Shown: one piece after another, positions 1 through 8,092 of the stretch
How the letters are laid out: the number at the start of each line of letters is the position of its first letter
How positions within the stretch are numbered: the first letter of the stretch is position 1
NCBI GenBank assembly: GCA_016125275.1
Contig: WGMB01000017.1
Location: 62,001-126,000 of the forward strand
Length of the DNA: 64,000 bases
DNA from: Acidobacteriota bacterium
GTDB taxonomy: Bacteria > Acidobacteriota > Terriglobia > Bryobacterales > UBA6623
Reading direction: 5' to 3'
Translations under genes and position numbers: made by a program
The notes under the pieces: model-generated
Told to the model about the DNA's origin: nothing
Databases searched by the model: none
Seen by the model: only the letters and a program-made list of their open reading frames with translations

Positions 1-135
1 GGGCGCGGCTTGCACGGCTTCGGGAGAGCGGTACAGGCTCCACAGCCAGATCAGGCCCGCCGTACCGGCCAGCCAGAGCAACAACAGCCCGGCCGGGGAC
101 TGCAGATCCGTCCGACGTTCGCCTGTGCCGTTCAT
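1..135 (-). CDS. N-terminal fragment of an unidentified membrane protein (cut by window edge)
   Basis: Reading the minus strand from the ATG at 133-135 gives 45 codons without a stop up to the window edge. After a short polar N-terminus (about 16 residues, several Arg/Asp) there is a strongly hydrophobic stretch rich in Leu, Trp, Gly and Ala (about residues 17-35), which looks like a signal anchor or first membrane helix. No Shine-Dalgarno sequence is obvious upstream. The family cannot be recognised from so few residues. The following gene on this strand (207-2144) ends 71 bases upstream, so the two could be co-transcribed. Confidence 0.45.
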   Translation of the reverse strand, partial: MNGTGERRTDLQSPAGLLLLWLAGTAGLIWLWSLYRSPEAVQAAP

Positions 136-206
136 CCGTGGGGACAATTTTCCGAGCCGTCCCGCCGAACCACGGTCTCACGCCTCGCCGCGGCCGGGCA
201 AGCGGC

Positions 207-2144
207 CTACCGGTAGAACGGCTTCCAGGTGATCCAGCGCGGGCCGTAGTGGGGTTCCGGGTGCCCCACTTCCAAGGCGCCGAGGTCCGGGCCCTTGCCG
301 GTGAAGCCGTCGTTGACGGTCGGCAGGACCTGCCCGGCGTCCACGGCCTTCGAGCCCGGCCTGAGTTGGAAATTGAGATCCATCGAGTGGTAGACCTTGT
401 AGCGATTGGAGGGGTCCGGTGGGGCCAGATCCTGGAAAATGTCGAAGTCGAGCTCGACGCCGTGCTCCTCCTGGCCGGTGGCCTTCCGGAACTCCGCCAG
501 CGTGGCGAAGCTCTTCCAGTCCGACCGGGCCGGTTCGTAGGCCGTCTTGCCCGGGGCCGGGGCCAGCCAGCGGTACTGGTCCTTGACTCCGGGGTTGGGG
601 CGGAAGCCGTTGTAGTCGGTGCTGTAATTCTCCGTGGCGTTGCCCCAGGTCATCACGCCGCGGCCAGGCGCGTTGCGGCTGAGGAACAGATTGTTGCGGA
701 AGTGCGCGTTGGAGTAAGGGCCGCCGGTGGTCTGCTCGCTGATCATCGTGTTGTGGTAGGCGATGATTCCCGCCGGGATCGAGCTGAACTTGAACGGGCT
801 ACCGCCGGGCACGTTGTAGAGCAGGTTGCGGTAGAAGTAGACCGGCCCGCCGAACATCGGCTGGGCGCTGTAGCCGTTCATTGCCGCGTTGACGCCGCGG
901 TTCTCGAAGATGCGGATGTTGTGCGTGCCGCCGTCGGACTCGATGAAGTCATCGTTCGACAAGTGGATGTCGTTGCCGTAGATGTCGATCGACGACGACT
1001 GGCGCTCCAGGTCGTCTTCGGGCGGGCCGTAGGTGGAGATGCAGATGGCGTCGTGGAAGTAGGCGACGGCGTTGTGGGCGATCACGTGGCCGGGGCCGTA
1101 GACCTTGACGGCAAAGAAGCTCCGCAACTGGTGCGAGGGGTAGATGCCGGCAGCGCGCGAGCCGGCCTGGTTCCAGCCGATCAGACGCATCTGGTCCTCG
1201 CGGCCCAGGAAGAGATTGTCGGAGATGAGGAAGTCGTGCGAGCCGGAGTTCTCCGTCCACACGCCGACGCCGATGTCCTCGAAGCGGCAGTTGCGGACGG
1301 TGAGGGCGACGGCTCCCATTACGTCCTTCTCACCCGCGAACAGAGCCACTTCGGTGTTGCGGAACGTCAGGCCTTCGAAGATGTGGTGCTCGGTCGCCAT
1401 GACGTCGAAGATGCGGCTGTTGCCCGCGCCGTCGAAGATGGCCTCGCCGTCTCCGGCGCCCTTGATGGTGATGGGCTTCTCGGCGGTGCCTTTGAGGGAC
1501 AAAGAGATCGTCCCGGTGAACGGGCCGCTGAGGGGATCGACGTAGTTGAGCCGATCCGGGCGGTAGAGGCCGGCGTGGACGAGGATCGTGTCACCCGGCT
1601 GCGCCTTCATGGTGCGCACGGACGTCCAGTCACCACGGCCGGGGCCGTAGTAGGCGTGCTTGAGGCCGATGAAGCTGGGCTCCTCGCGAGGCCCTTCGTG
1701 GTCGGCCGGGTAGACGTGCAGCACGCGTCCGCCGGAGTACGATTTGGGCTCGGCGCGGGTAGCGACCTTCACCCGTTGTTGGGCTTCTCCGGTGACGCCG
1801 TCAGGGTCCTCCAGCGTGAACTCGCACTCGTATTCGGTGGCCGGCTCGAGGTTCAGGATGCTGCCTGCAAAGCCGTCCGGCACGACGTAGCGCATCTCGT
1901 ATTGCTCGCGGTAGACGCGTTCGCCGCCGATGCGCAGCAGCGGGAGGGCGTCGCGCCACTGTGCCGCGCCGACCTTGCGGAAGCGGACCTTCACGGTGGC
2001 ATTGCGGTTGGCGTCGCCCTCGATGGCCCACTCGAAGCCCAGGTTCAGCAGCGTCGGATGCTCGACGTGGAAGCGGCCGGGTTTGACGGCATTTTGGGCC
2101 GAAAGCGTGGAAATGGCGAGGAAAAGCAAGGCGGCGAGGCGCAT
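207..2144 (-). CDS. Secreted right-handed parallel beta-helix protein (pectate-lyase-like fold)
   Basis: 645 residues. A Sec signal peptide (residues 1 to about 17, ending SAQ) is followed by an Fn3-like segment (about 35-110, with ATEYECEFTL) and then a long region of short beta-rich repeats containing many Asn residues and phrases such as FEGLTFRNTEVAL and LTVRNCRFEDIG, typical of right-handed beta-helix proteins. Such proteins bind, cleave or epimerise polysaccharides, or only bind them; no catalytic triad can be assigned here. Likely periplasmic or extracellular. A TAAGAT box lies 9 nt before the ATG. The sugar-acid transporter and kinase genes upstream on the same strand suggest a link to carbohydrate use, but that is inference. 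Confidence 0.75.
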   Translation of the reverse strand: MRLAALLFLAISTLSAQNAVKPGRFHVEHPTLLNLGFEWAIEGDANRNATVKVRFRKVGAAQWRDALPLLRIGGERVYREQYEMRYVVPDGFAGSILNLEPATEYECEFTLEDPDGVTGEAQQRVKVATRAEPKSYSGGRVLHVYPADHEGPREEPSFIGLKHAYYGPGRGDWTSVRTMKAQPGDTILVHAGLYRPDRLNYVDPLSGPFTGTISLSLKGTAEKPITIKGAGDGEAIFDGAGNSRIFDVMATEHHIFEGLTFRNTEVALFAGEKDVMGAVALTVRNCRFEDIGVGVWTENSGSHDFLISDNLFLGREDQMRLIGWNQAGSRAAGIYPSHQLRSFFAVKVYGPGHVIAHNAVAYFHDAICISTYGPPEDDLERQSSSIDIYGNDIHLSNDDFIESDGGTHNIRIFENRGVNAAMNGYSAQPMFGGPVYFYRNLLYNVPGGSPFKFSSIPAGIIAYHNTMISEQTTGGPYSNAHFRNNLFLSRNAPGRGVMTWGNATENYSTDYNGFRPNPGVKDQYRWLAPAPGKTAYEPARSDWKSFATLAEFRKATGQEEHGVELDFDIFQDLAPPDPSNRYKVYHSMDLNFQLRPGSKAVDAGQVLPTVNDGFTGKGPDLGALEVGHPEPHYGPRWITWKPFYR

Positions 2145-2161
2145 GGTCCTGCAATCTTACA

Positions 2162-3454
2162 TCAGCCCGCAGGATCTTGGGCCGCTGAAATGCGTCCTGG
2201 CGAGCCGCCATCGAGGGTCACAGGCTCGATTCGCCCCAGCAGCGTGGCGCCGATGACGAAGGCCGCCGGCATGAGCAGCCCCAGGCCCAGAAACACCGGC
2301 GTGTAGCTGTGCGTGAGGTCCAGCGTGCGGCCCACCAGCCAGGTGCTGATGACCGAGCCCAGCGTGGAGCCCATGCCTCCCAGCCCGTACACCGAGCCGA
2401 CCGCTTGCGAGGGGAAACAGTCCGCCGCCAGGGTGTGCACCGTGACCGACCAGCTCATCCACAGGAAGATGGCAACCGAGATGAATGTGACCGTCCAGAA
2501 CAAGGAGGTCGTATAGGCGGCGGCAACTCCGATGGGAGACCCGACCGCGCCCAGCAGCATCAGCGCCTTGCGGGTGCGGTTGACGCCCCAGCCCGCCCGC
2601 TCCAGCCGCAGCGCCAGGTAACCGGTGGTGAAGTTGGAGACGTCCGCGACCAAGAAAGGAATCCAGGCCACGGCCCCGATCGCCGTCAGGTCCAGGCCCC
2701 GCTCCCTCGCCAAGAACTCGGGAATCCAGAAGACGTAGAAGTACCAGATGGGATCGGCCAGGAACCGGCAGACGAAGATCGCCCACGTCTTGCGGTAGCG
2801 GATCAAGCGTCGCCAGCCGAGGCGATCGTCCGCGACCGTTCGAGCCGGTCCGCCGCGATCCTCCAGAGCCATCTGCGGGTGGCTCCGCCGAAACCACTGG
2901 AACAGGACCACCCAGACCAGCCCAAGGGCTCCGGTGACTACGAACGCGCCGCGCCAGCCGTAGAGCTTGCTGACGAACACGACCAGCGGCGGCGCCAACA
3001 TCGCGCCCATGCTGGAGCCGCTGTTGCAGACGCCCATCGCAAACGTCCGCCAGCGCGCCGGCGCCCAGATCGAGACGCTCTTGGCAAAGCCCGGCCAAGC
3101 CCCGGCCTCTCCGACCGCCAGCAGAGACCGGAAGAAGCCCATGCTGACCGGGCCCGCGGACAGGGCCGTCGCCATGCCGGCCAGAGACCACCAGCCCACC
3201 GCCAAGCTCAGGCCCCGGCCCACGCCCAAACGGTCGAGCAAGACGCCCATCAACGGGAACGAGACCGCGTAAGTCACCATGAAGGCGTTGAGGATCGCGG
3301 CGTACTGCGAGTTGCTGAGGCTGAACTCATCCCGCAGCGTCGGCGCCAGCACCGACAGCACCTGCCGGTCGATGTAATTGATCGTCGTAGCCCCCAGAAG
3401 CAGGGCGATCAGCATCACCACGGCGCGGTCGGAGAGCGACGATCGTTGGTCCAC
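2162..3454 (-). CDS. MFS transporter, anion:cation symporter (hexuronate/galactonate) type
   Basis: 430 residues with about 12 hydrophobic segments. The first loop carries INYIDRQVLSVLAP, a sequence typical of the ACS family (ExuT, GarP, DgoT), followed by LLDRLGVGRGLS, the MFS loop 2-3 signature. It is an inner-membrane importer, most likely of a sugar acid or related organic anion. The start is GTG (3452-3454), 6 nt after the stop of the aldolase-like gene, so transporter, aldolase-like protein and IolC form one transcription unit in the order iolC, aldolase, MFS. The substrate is not determinable from sequence; given the neighbours, an inositol-derived or uronate-type acid is likely. Confidence 0.85.
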   Translation of the reverse strand: MDQRSSLSDRAVVMLIALLLGATTINYIDRQVLSVLAPTLRDEFSLSNSQYAAILNAFMVTYAVSFPLMGVLLDRLGVGRGLSLAVGWWSLAGMATALSAGPVSMGFFRSLLAVGEAGAWPGFAKSVSIWAPARWRTFAMGVCNSGSSMGAMLAPPLVVFVSKLYGWRGAFVVTGALGLVWVVLFQWFRRSHPQMALEDRGGPARTVADDRLGWRRLIRYRKTWAIFVCRFLADPIWYFYVFWIPEFLARERGLDLTAIGAVAWIPFLVADVSNFTTGYLALRLERAGWGVNRTRKALMLLGAVGSPIGVAAAYTTSLFWTVTFISVAIFLWMSWSVTVHTLAADCFPSQAVGSVYGLGGMGSTLGSVISTWLVGRTLDLTHSYTPVFLGLGLLMPAAFVIGATLLGRIEPVTLDGGSPGRISAAQDPAG

Positions 3455-3460
3455 CGGGCT

Positions 3461-4384
3461 TCAACCTTTGGCGTGGACGATGGCGCCCACGGCTTCCGCC
3501 GCGACGAGAGGGTCCGCCGAGCCGGGATAGAGGATGTTGCGGCCGACCAGGGCCCCGCGCACGTTGGGCCCGGCGGAGAGGCCGGCGGCGACCTCTCGCA
3601 GGAACGGTTGATAATCTCCCGCGGACTCACCGCCCAGCAGCAGAATCGGCAAGGTGGTGGCCTTGGCCACTGCCTCGTAGCCCTCGCAGTAGGGCAGCTT
3701 CAGCCAGAGCCGCCGGCTGCTATCTCCCAAAGCCGAGGCGACTCCCACGAGCTTCGCCAAGGGCTCGGCGCGCTTGACGACCTGGAAGCGCCCGGCGACG
3801 CGCTCGATCACCAAGGGCTCGAGGAACATGGGAATTTCGAGCGCGTTGGTCTCGCGGATGGCTTCGGCCGAGGCGACCAGTGTACGCAGGGACCCGGGGT
3901 CCTCGTCGCAGATCCGCAGCAGGAGCTTGGCGCCGTCGAGATTCCACTGCCGACAGGTCGCCGCCGTGGCGCCGCTGATGGGGTCGTCCATCTCCCAGCT
4001 CACGCCCGCCAAGCCTCCGCGATTGAGGCTGGCGATCAACAGCTTGCGGGCCAAGGGGTCGTCGTGGCCTTGCTCCACGCGCTGGCCGGCCACGATCAGC
4101 AGCTCCTCCAGAATGTCCATCGTGGCCATCACGCCGTCGACGAGCGGAGACGACAGAGCCCGCAGGATGCGAGCCAGATAGTCGGCGCGGTCGGCCATCG
4201 CCAGAGGGTCGGAGCCCACGGCGGCCACGCGGCGCGCCGGATGGTCGGCGGCGACGATGTTGAGCCGACCGTCGTCGGTGAGGCCGACGCGCCGCTCGCG
4301 CTTGCCGGCATGCGCCAGGCCGTAGTCGGGAGAGCTGACGCGGATGTCGGTGATCCGGGCGATCTCCTCGGCGAACTGATTCAT
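3461..4384 (-). CDS. Class I aldolase-fold protein found beside IolC (DUF2090/Cgl0159-like)
   Basis: 307 residues from the ATG at 4382-4384. The N-terminal part contains NIVAADHPARRVA, placed like the catalytic-strand Asp of LacD-type class I aldolases, and LWLKLPY near residue 240 supplies a lysine that could form the Schiff base. In many bacteria a domain of this type is fused to the C-terminus of IolC; here it is separate but translationally coupled, because the iolC stop TGA and this ATG share one base. The likely role is cleavage of 2-deoxy-5-keto-D-gluconate 6-phosphate, the product of IolC, to malonate semialdehyde and dihydroxyacetone phosphate. Longer upstream readings in this frame run through iolC and were rejected. 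Function is inferred from family and context. Confidence 0.7.
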   Translation of the reverse strand: MNQFAEEIARITDIRVSSPDYGLAHAGKRERRVGLTDDGRLNIVAADHPARRVAAVGSDPLAMADRADYLARILRALSSPLVDGVMATMDILEELLIVAGQRVEQGHDDPLARKLLIASLNRGGLAGVSWEMDDPISGATAATCRQWNLDGAKLLLRICDEDPGSLRTLVASAEAIRETNALEIPMFLEPLVIERVAGRFQVVKRAEPLAKLVGVASALGDSSRRLWLKLPYCEGYEAVAKATTLPILLLGGESAGDYQPFLREVAAGLSAGPNVRGALVGRNILYPGSADPLVAAEAVGAIVHAKG

Positions 4385-5397
4385 CAAAAGCCCCCCTGCT
4401 CGGCCACAAAGGCCAGCGCTTCGTCCTCGCGCGGCATGAAGTTGGCGCAGCCGTGCCGGGTGACCACGATGGCGCCGCAGGCGTTGCCGAAGCGCGCCGA
4501 GCGGCGCCAGTCCCAGCCTTGCAAGTAACCGTAGATCAGCCCGCTGGCGAAGGCGTCGCCGGCCCCGATGGTGTTGTAGATGTCGACCGGGTACGGGCCG
4601 GCCTCGATGACTTCTCCGGAAGGCAAGTGTACCGAGGAGCCGTCGGCGCCGCGGGTGAGCGCCAAGGCTTCCACGCCGGAGCCCAGCACGGCCTGCGCCG
4701 CCGCGGCGAGATCGCCGGAGACCTGGGCGTCGGACACCTGGGAGTGCTCCACCGCCACGGTCATGCCCTCGACGAGCATGGCCGCCTTGACCTCGGCGGC
4801 GGTGCCGATCACGACGTCGGCCAGCGGGACGAGCCGACGCATGTTCACGCCGTAGGCGCGCAGGTCGTGCCACTGGTCGGCGCGCAGGTCGAGCACCAGA
4901 AAGACCTTCGCGCCGGCGGCGCGAGCCCGCTCAGCGGCGAAGATCGTCGCGCTGCGGCAGGGCTCGCGGGTCAAGTTCGTGCCGGCGATCAGCACGATCC
5001 GGGCCTGCTCGATCGGGGCGGTCAAGACGTCGTCGATCGACAGCTCCGCGTCGGCGCAGTTCTCGCGGTAGTAGACCATCGGAAAGCGGTCCGGCGGCTC
5101 GATCCCCAGGATCACGGCGCTGGTGCGGCGGCCGGGCTTCTGGGGGACGCTATCGACGCCCACGCCCTCTCGCCGAAAGAACTCCACCACGAACTCGCCC
5201 ACAGGGTCCGGCCCCACGGCGGTCAGCATCGCCGAACGGAGGCCCAGCCGGCGCGTCCCCACGGCGATGTTCGAGGGACAGCCGCCCACGTACGCCGAAA
5301 AGGTCTTGATGTCGCGAAAAGCCGCTCCGATGTCGTTGGAGTAGAGATCGATACAGTTCCTGCCAACGCAGATGATGTCCAGCGATTGCTCGCCCAT
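4384..5397 (-). CDS. iolC: 5-dehydro-2-deoxygluconokinase (PfkB family)
   Basis: 337 residues. The start is fixed by a GAGGAG Shine-Dalgarno sequence 7 nt before the ATG at 5395-5397. The protein is a ribokinase-fold sugar kinase: N-terminal CVGRNCIDLYS and YVGGCPSNIAVGTRRLGL match IolC, and the C-terminal GAGDAFASGLIYGY carries the catalytic Asp and anion hole. IolC phosphorylates 2-deoxy-5-keto-D-gluconate in myo-inositol breakdown. It is the first gene of a three-gene minus-strand unit (iolC, aldolase-like, MFS), and is divergent from the SDR at 5527. No iolB, iolD, iolE or iolG is present in the window. Alternative: a kinase for another keto-deoxy sugar acid. Confidence 0.82.
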   Translation of the reverse strand: MGEQSLDIICVGRNCIDLYSNDIGAAFRDIKTFSAYVGGCPSNIAVGTRRLGLRSAMLTAVGPDPVGEFVVEFFRREGVGVDSVPQKPGRRTSAVILGIEPPDRFPMVYYRENCADAELSIDDVLTAPIEQARIVLIAGTNLTREPCRSATIFAAERARAAGAKVFLVLDLRADQWHDLRAYGVNMRRLVPLADVVIGTAAEVKAAMLVEGMTVAVEHSQVSDAQVSGDLAAAAQAVLGSGVEALALTRGADGSSVHLPSGEVIEAGPYPVDIYNTIGAGDAFASGLIYGYLQGWDWRRSARFGNACGAIVVTRHGCANFMPREDEALAFVAEQGGF

Positions 5398-5513
5398 AAG
5401 GTCTCCTCGCCCGCCGGCCCGCCGCGCGGACCGCATCTTGGAGATTGGCGCACACTCGCGCGCCGTTTGACAACGCGGCGACCGCCCGGCCGCCCGAGCG
5501 AGGCCCAAGCGGC

Positions 5514-5519
5514 TATGCT
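5514..5519 (+). promoter_or_regulatory. -10 box (TATGCT) of a probable leaderless SDR gene
   Basis: TATGCT lies 7 nt before the ATG at 5527. With normal -10 to +1 spacing, transcription would begin at or next to the start codon. There is no Shine-Dalgarno sequence in front of that ATG. An alternative in-frame ATG (5515) lies inside this box and is therefore less likely to be the start. Confidence 0.5.
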
Positions 5520-5526
5520 GGTCCCC

Positions 5527-6360
5527 ATGGCCGAGCAACCGGGATTCAGTGATTTGCGCGACAAGGTGGTCGTGATCACCGGCGGGGGCGGCGTGCTGTG
5601 CCGCTCGTTCGCCGCGGGATTTCTGGCCGTAGGGGCAAAGGTCGCCCTGTTGGACATTCGCGCCGAGAAAGCCGACGAAGCCGCGGCCGCTCTGGGCGGA
5701 GGCGCGGTGGGCGTGCAGTGTGACGTGCTGTCAGCGGAGTCGCTGGAGGCGGCCCTGGCGCGGATTCACGAGCTGCTCGGCCCGGTCGACGTACTGCTCA
5801 ACGGCGCCGGCGGCAATGTGGCGTCCGCCACCACGGGCGTCGAGCGGCTGCGCGGGCCCGAGGATCTGCCGAGCTCGTTCTTCGCGCTGCAATCGGGCGA
5901 CTTCGGCAAGACCTTCGACCTGAACTTCATCGGGACAGTTCTGCCCTGCCAGAAGCTCGGTCAGGACATGGTCTCCCGGGGCGGAGGCGTGATCATCAAC
6001 ATCTCGTCGATGAACGCCTACCGGCCCCTCTCCAAGATCCCGGCGTATTCCGCGGCCAAGGCCGCCGTCAGCAACTTCACGCAATGGCTGGCCGTGCACT
6101 TGGCGCCGGCGGGGATCCGCGTGAACGCCATCGCGCCCGGGTTCTACCTCACCGAGCAGCTCCGCTTCTTGGCCCTGGACGAGAAGGGCGAGTGGACGCC
6201 GCGCTACCAGAAGGTGCTGGCGCAGACGCCGATGGGCCGGCTGGGCAACCCCAACGAGTTGCAGGGGACCGCCCTGTTCTTGGCCTCCAACCTGTCGAGC
6301 TTCATCACCGGCGTGGTGATTCCGGTAGACGGCGGCTTCAACGCCAACTCCGGCGTCTAG
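5527..6360 (+). CDS. SDR oxidoreductase, D-mannonate oxidoreductase (fructuronate reductase) type
   Basis: 277 residues. Classical short-chain dehydrogenase: glycine-rich VVITGGGGVLCRS, NGAGGN motif (resembling UxuB/YjmF-type SDRs), NISS plus YSAAK catalytic Ser-Tyr-Lys, and a C-terminal IPVDGGF. The second half of the nucleotide-binding motif is GVLCRS rather than GIGxG, a small departure. The long insertion after NGAGGN (VERLRGPEDLPSSFFALQ) is characteristic of the fructuronate reductase subgroup. The likely reaction is reduction of D-fructuronate or another keto acid to the hydroxy acid with NAD(P)H in the cytosol. It is divergent from iolC and meets the next SDR tail to tail with a 4-bp overlap. 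Confidence 0.72.
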   Translation: MAEQPGFSDLRDKVVVITGGGGVLCRSFAAGFLAVGAKVALLDIRAEKADEAAAALGGGAVGVQCDVLSAESLEAALARIHELLGPVDVLLNGAGGNVASATTGVERLRGPEDLPSSFFALQSGDFGKTFDLNFIGTVLPCQKLGQDMVSRGGGVIINISSMNAYRPLSKIPAYSAAKAAVSNFTQWLAVHLAPAGIRVNAIAPGFYLTEQLRFLALDEKGEWTPRYQKVLAQTPMGRLGNPNELQGTALFLASNLSSFITGVVIPVDGGFNANSGV

Positions 6361-7100
6361 GTGGCGAAACCGCCGTCGATGGTGAGGCTGGCGCCGGTCA
6401 TGTAGCCGGCCTCCGGCCCCGCCAGGTAGGCGGCCAAAGCGGCGATCTCGGAGGGTTCGGCGTAGCGTTGCAGGGCCTGGGTTTGGCGCAGGAAGTCCGC
6501 CGAGGGGCCGTCGGCCGGATTCATATCGGTGTCCACGGGCCCGGGCTGGATGTTGTTGACGGTGATGCGGCGCGGGCCCAGATCGCGGGCGAGGCCCCGG
6601 GTGAAGCCTCCGACGGCCGCCTTGGTCAGGGCGTAGACTGAGCCGCCTGCGAACGGCATGCGGTCTCCGTTGACGCTGCCGATCAGGATGATGCGTCCGC
6701 CGTCCTCCATGCGCCGGGAGGCCTCTTGCACCGCCAGGAACATGCCCCGGACGTTGACGGCGATCATCTGGTCGAAATCCTCAAGCGAGAAGTCGCCGAT
6801 CGCGCCGAGCTTGAGGATGCCGGCGCTGTTGACCAGAATGTCGAGCCGGCCGAAGACCTGCACCGTTTCGGCGACGGCGGCGCGGACGGCTTCGGGGTCG
6901 GCGCTGTCGGCCTTCAGGGCGAGGGCTTGGCCGCCGGCCGCTTCGATTGCGGCCGCCACCCCGGCGGCCTTTTGGGCGGAACCGGCGTAGGTCAGCGCGA
7001 CGGCGGCGCCGTCGGCGGCAAGCCGCTGGGCGATGGCCGCGCCGATGCCGCGCGACCCTCCCGTAACCAGGGCCGTCTTACCGGCGAGAGGCTTCGACAT
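6357..7100 (-). CDS. SDR oxidoreductase, FabG-like
   Basis: 247 residues. Complete classical SDR: TGGSRGIGAAIA, NSAG, IGSVNG (catalytic Ser), YALTKAA (Tyr and Lys) and a C-terminal SLTIDGGF. A good AGGAG Shine-Dalgarno sequence lies 8 nt before the ATG at 7098-7100. The protein resembles broad SDRs often labelled 3-oxoacyl-ACP reductase, but a lone gene with no fatty-acid synthesis neighbours more probably reduces or oxidises a small carbonyl compound or sugar. It sits downstream of the methylthioadenosine operon on the same strand with a 99-nt gap and could be read from it. Confidence 0.75.
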   Translation of the reverse strand: MSKPLAGKTALVTGGSRGIGAAIAQRLAADGAAVALTYAGSAQKAAGVAAAIEAAGGQALALKADSADPEAVRAAVAETVQVFGRLDILVNSAGILKLGAIGDFSLEDFDQMIAVNVRGMFLAVQEASRRMEDGGRIILIGSVNGDRMPFAGGSVYALTKAAVGGFTRGLARDLGPRRITVNNIQPGPVDTDMNPADGPSADFLRQTQALQRYAEPSEIAALAAYLAGPEAGYMTGASLTIDGGFAT

Positions 7101-7199
7101 GTCGGGGAACTCCTGGCGGCGGACTCGACCGGCCCGCGGCGTGATCGAACATCAACCGGAACCGACACGGCCGTCGACGCGGACGGCGCCGCGATCGGC

Positions 7200-8057
7200 T
7201 CAGCGCGGAAAGTAGAGAGCGCCCCAGGCGATCAGCTCGGCGGGGCCTTCCAGCGACACTTCTGACTGCGGCGTCTGCCAACGGACCGTCATCTCGCCGG
7301 CCGGCGTCTGGATCACCACCGGGCTCTTGGCGCGTCCGCTGAGCACCGAGGCCACCGCGGCGCCGGTGGAGCCCGTGCCGGAGCTCAGCGTCTCGCCGGC
7401 GCCGCGCTCCCAGAACCGCACGTCGATGGTTTTCTCATCCACGCGCCGGACGAACGACACGTTCGTACGCTTGGGGAAGCGCGGGTGCCGCTCGATCTCG
7501 GCGCCGAGGGTCCGCCAATCCCAGTCGAAGTGCTCGACGAACAGGGCGCATTGCGGATTGCCGACATCGACGATGGCCACCTCGCGGGGCCAGCCGCCGG
7601 CCTCCAACTCGCAGCCGATCTCCGCCGGATTCCAGGACGGGACGCCCATGCCCATCTCGAAGTCGAAGCGCACGCCGTCCCGGTTCAAGAGCCGGACCGT
7701 CTTGACGCCGGCCTTGGTACCGATCCGCAACGCGGCTCCGGGCTGGCTGTCGCGCATCAGGAATGCCGCCGCGCAGCGCGTACCGTTGCCGGAGATCTCG
7801 GCCTCGCTGCCGTCGGAGTTGAAGATCCGCAGCGAGTAGTCCTCCTCGCCGGACCGCGCGGGAAAGACCACCTCCACACCGTCGGCGCCGACGCCGAACT
7901 GCCGGTGGCAACTGCGCTTGGCCAACTCCGGCAAGTCCTGCTCCTGCAAGCCGGCGTGCGTCAAGGACTCCCATTCCGCCACGAGAAAATCGTTGCCGAC
8001 CGCCTGCGCCTTCAGGAATGGGATTTCCATGACTGTCATCCGTTGGGGGTCTGTCAT
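7200..8057 (-). CDS. DapF-fold protein lacking both catalytic cysteines
   Basis: 285 residues, normal length for diaminopimelate epimerase, with the usual landmarks: AVGNDFLV, RIFNSDGSEAE, GNPQCALFV, RTNVSFV and ERGAGETL. However, the first catalytic cysteine (DapF CGNG) is Ser89 in ISGNGTRC, and the second (ACGTG) is Ser226 in SSGTGS; both are TCC codons. Substrate-gripping residues around them are kept. It is the last gene of an operon with methylthioadenosine phosphorylase and a PfkB kinase (35-nt gap). It may be an isomerase or epimerase with a different base pair, or a non-catalytic or DAP-unrelated relative. The start may instead be at MTVMEIP or MEIPF; no ribosome site decides it. Confidence 0.7.
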   Translation of the reverse strand: MTDPQRMTVMEIPFLKAQAVGNDFLVAEWESLTHAGLQEQDLPELAKRSCHRQFGVGADGVEVVFPARSGEEDYSLRIFNSDGSEAEISGNGTRCAAAFLMRDSQPGAALRIGTKAGVKTVRLLNRDGVRFDFEMGMGVPSWNPAEIGCELEAGGWPREVAIVDVGNPQCALFVEHFDWDWRTLGAEIERHPRFPKRTNVSFVRRVDEKTIDVRFWERGAGETLSSGTGSTGAAVASVLSGRAKSPVVIQTPAGEMTVRWQTPQSEVSLEGPAELIAWGALYFPR

Positions 8058-8092
8058 CGTGCCGGGTCCGCCGTCGGTAGGGAGCGAAAACG

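Noticed and set aside
138-4528. Long plus-strand frames opposite the beta-helix, MFS and aldolase-like genes
   Set aside because: Same GC-mirror effect; the minus strand shows recognisable families with ribosome sites and overlaps typical of an operon.
4385-4873. Extended N-terminus for the aldolase-like gene in the same frame
   Set aside because: It would run through iolC in the wrong frame as Arg/Gly-rich nonsense; the internal ATG at 4384 is coupled to the iolC stop.
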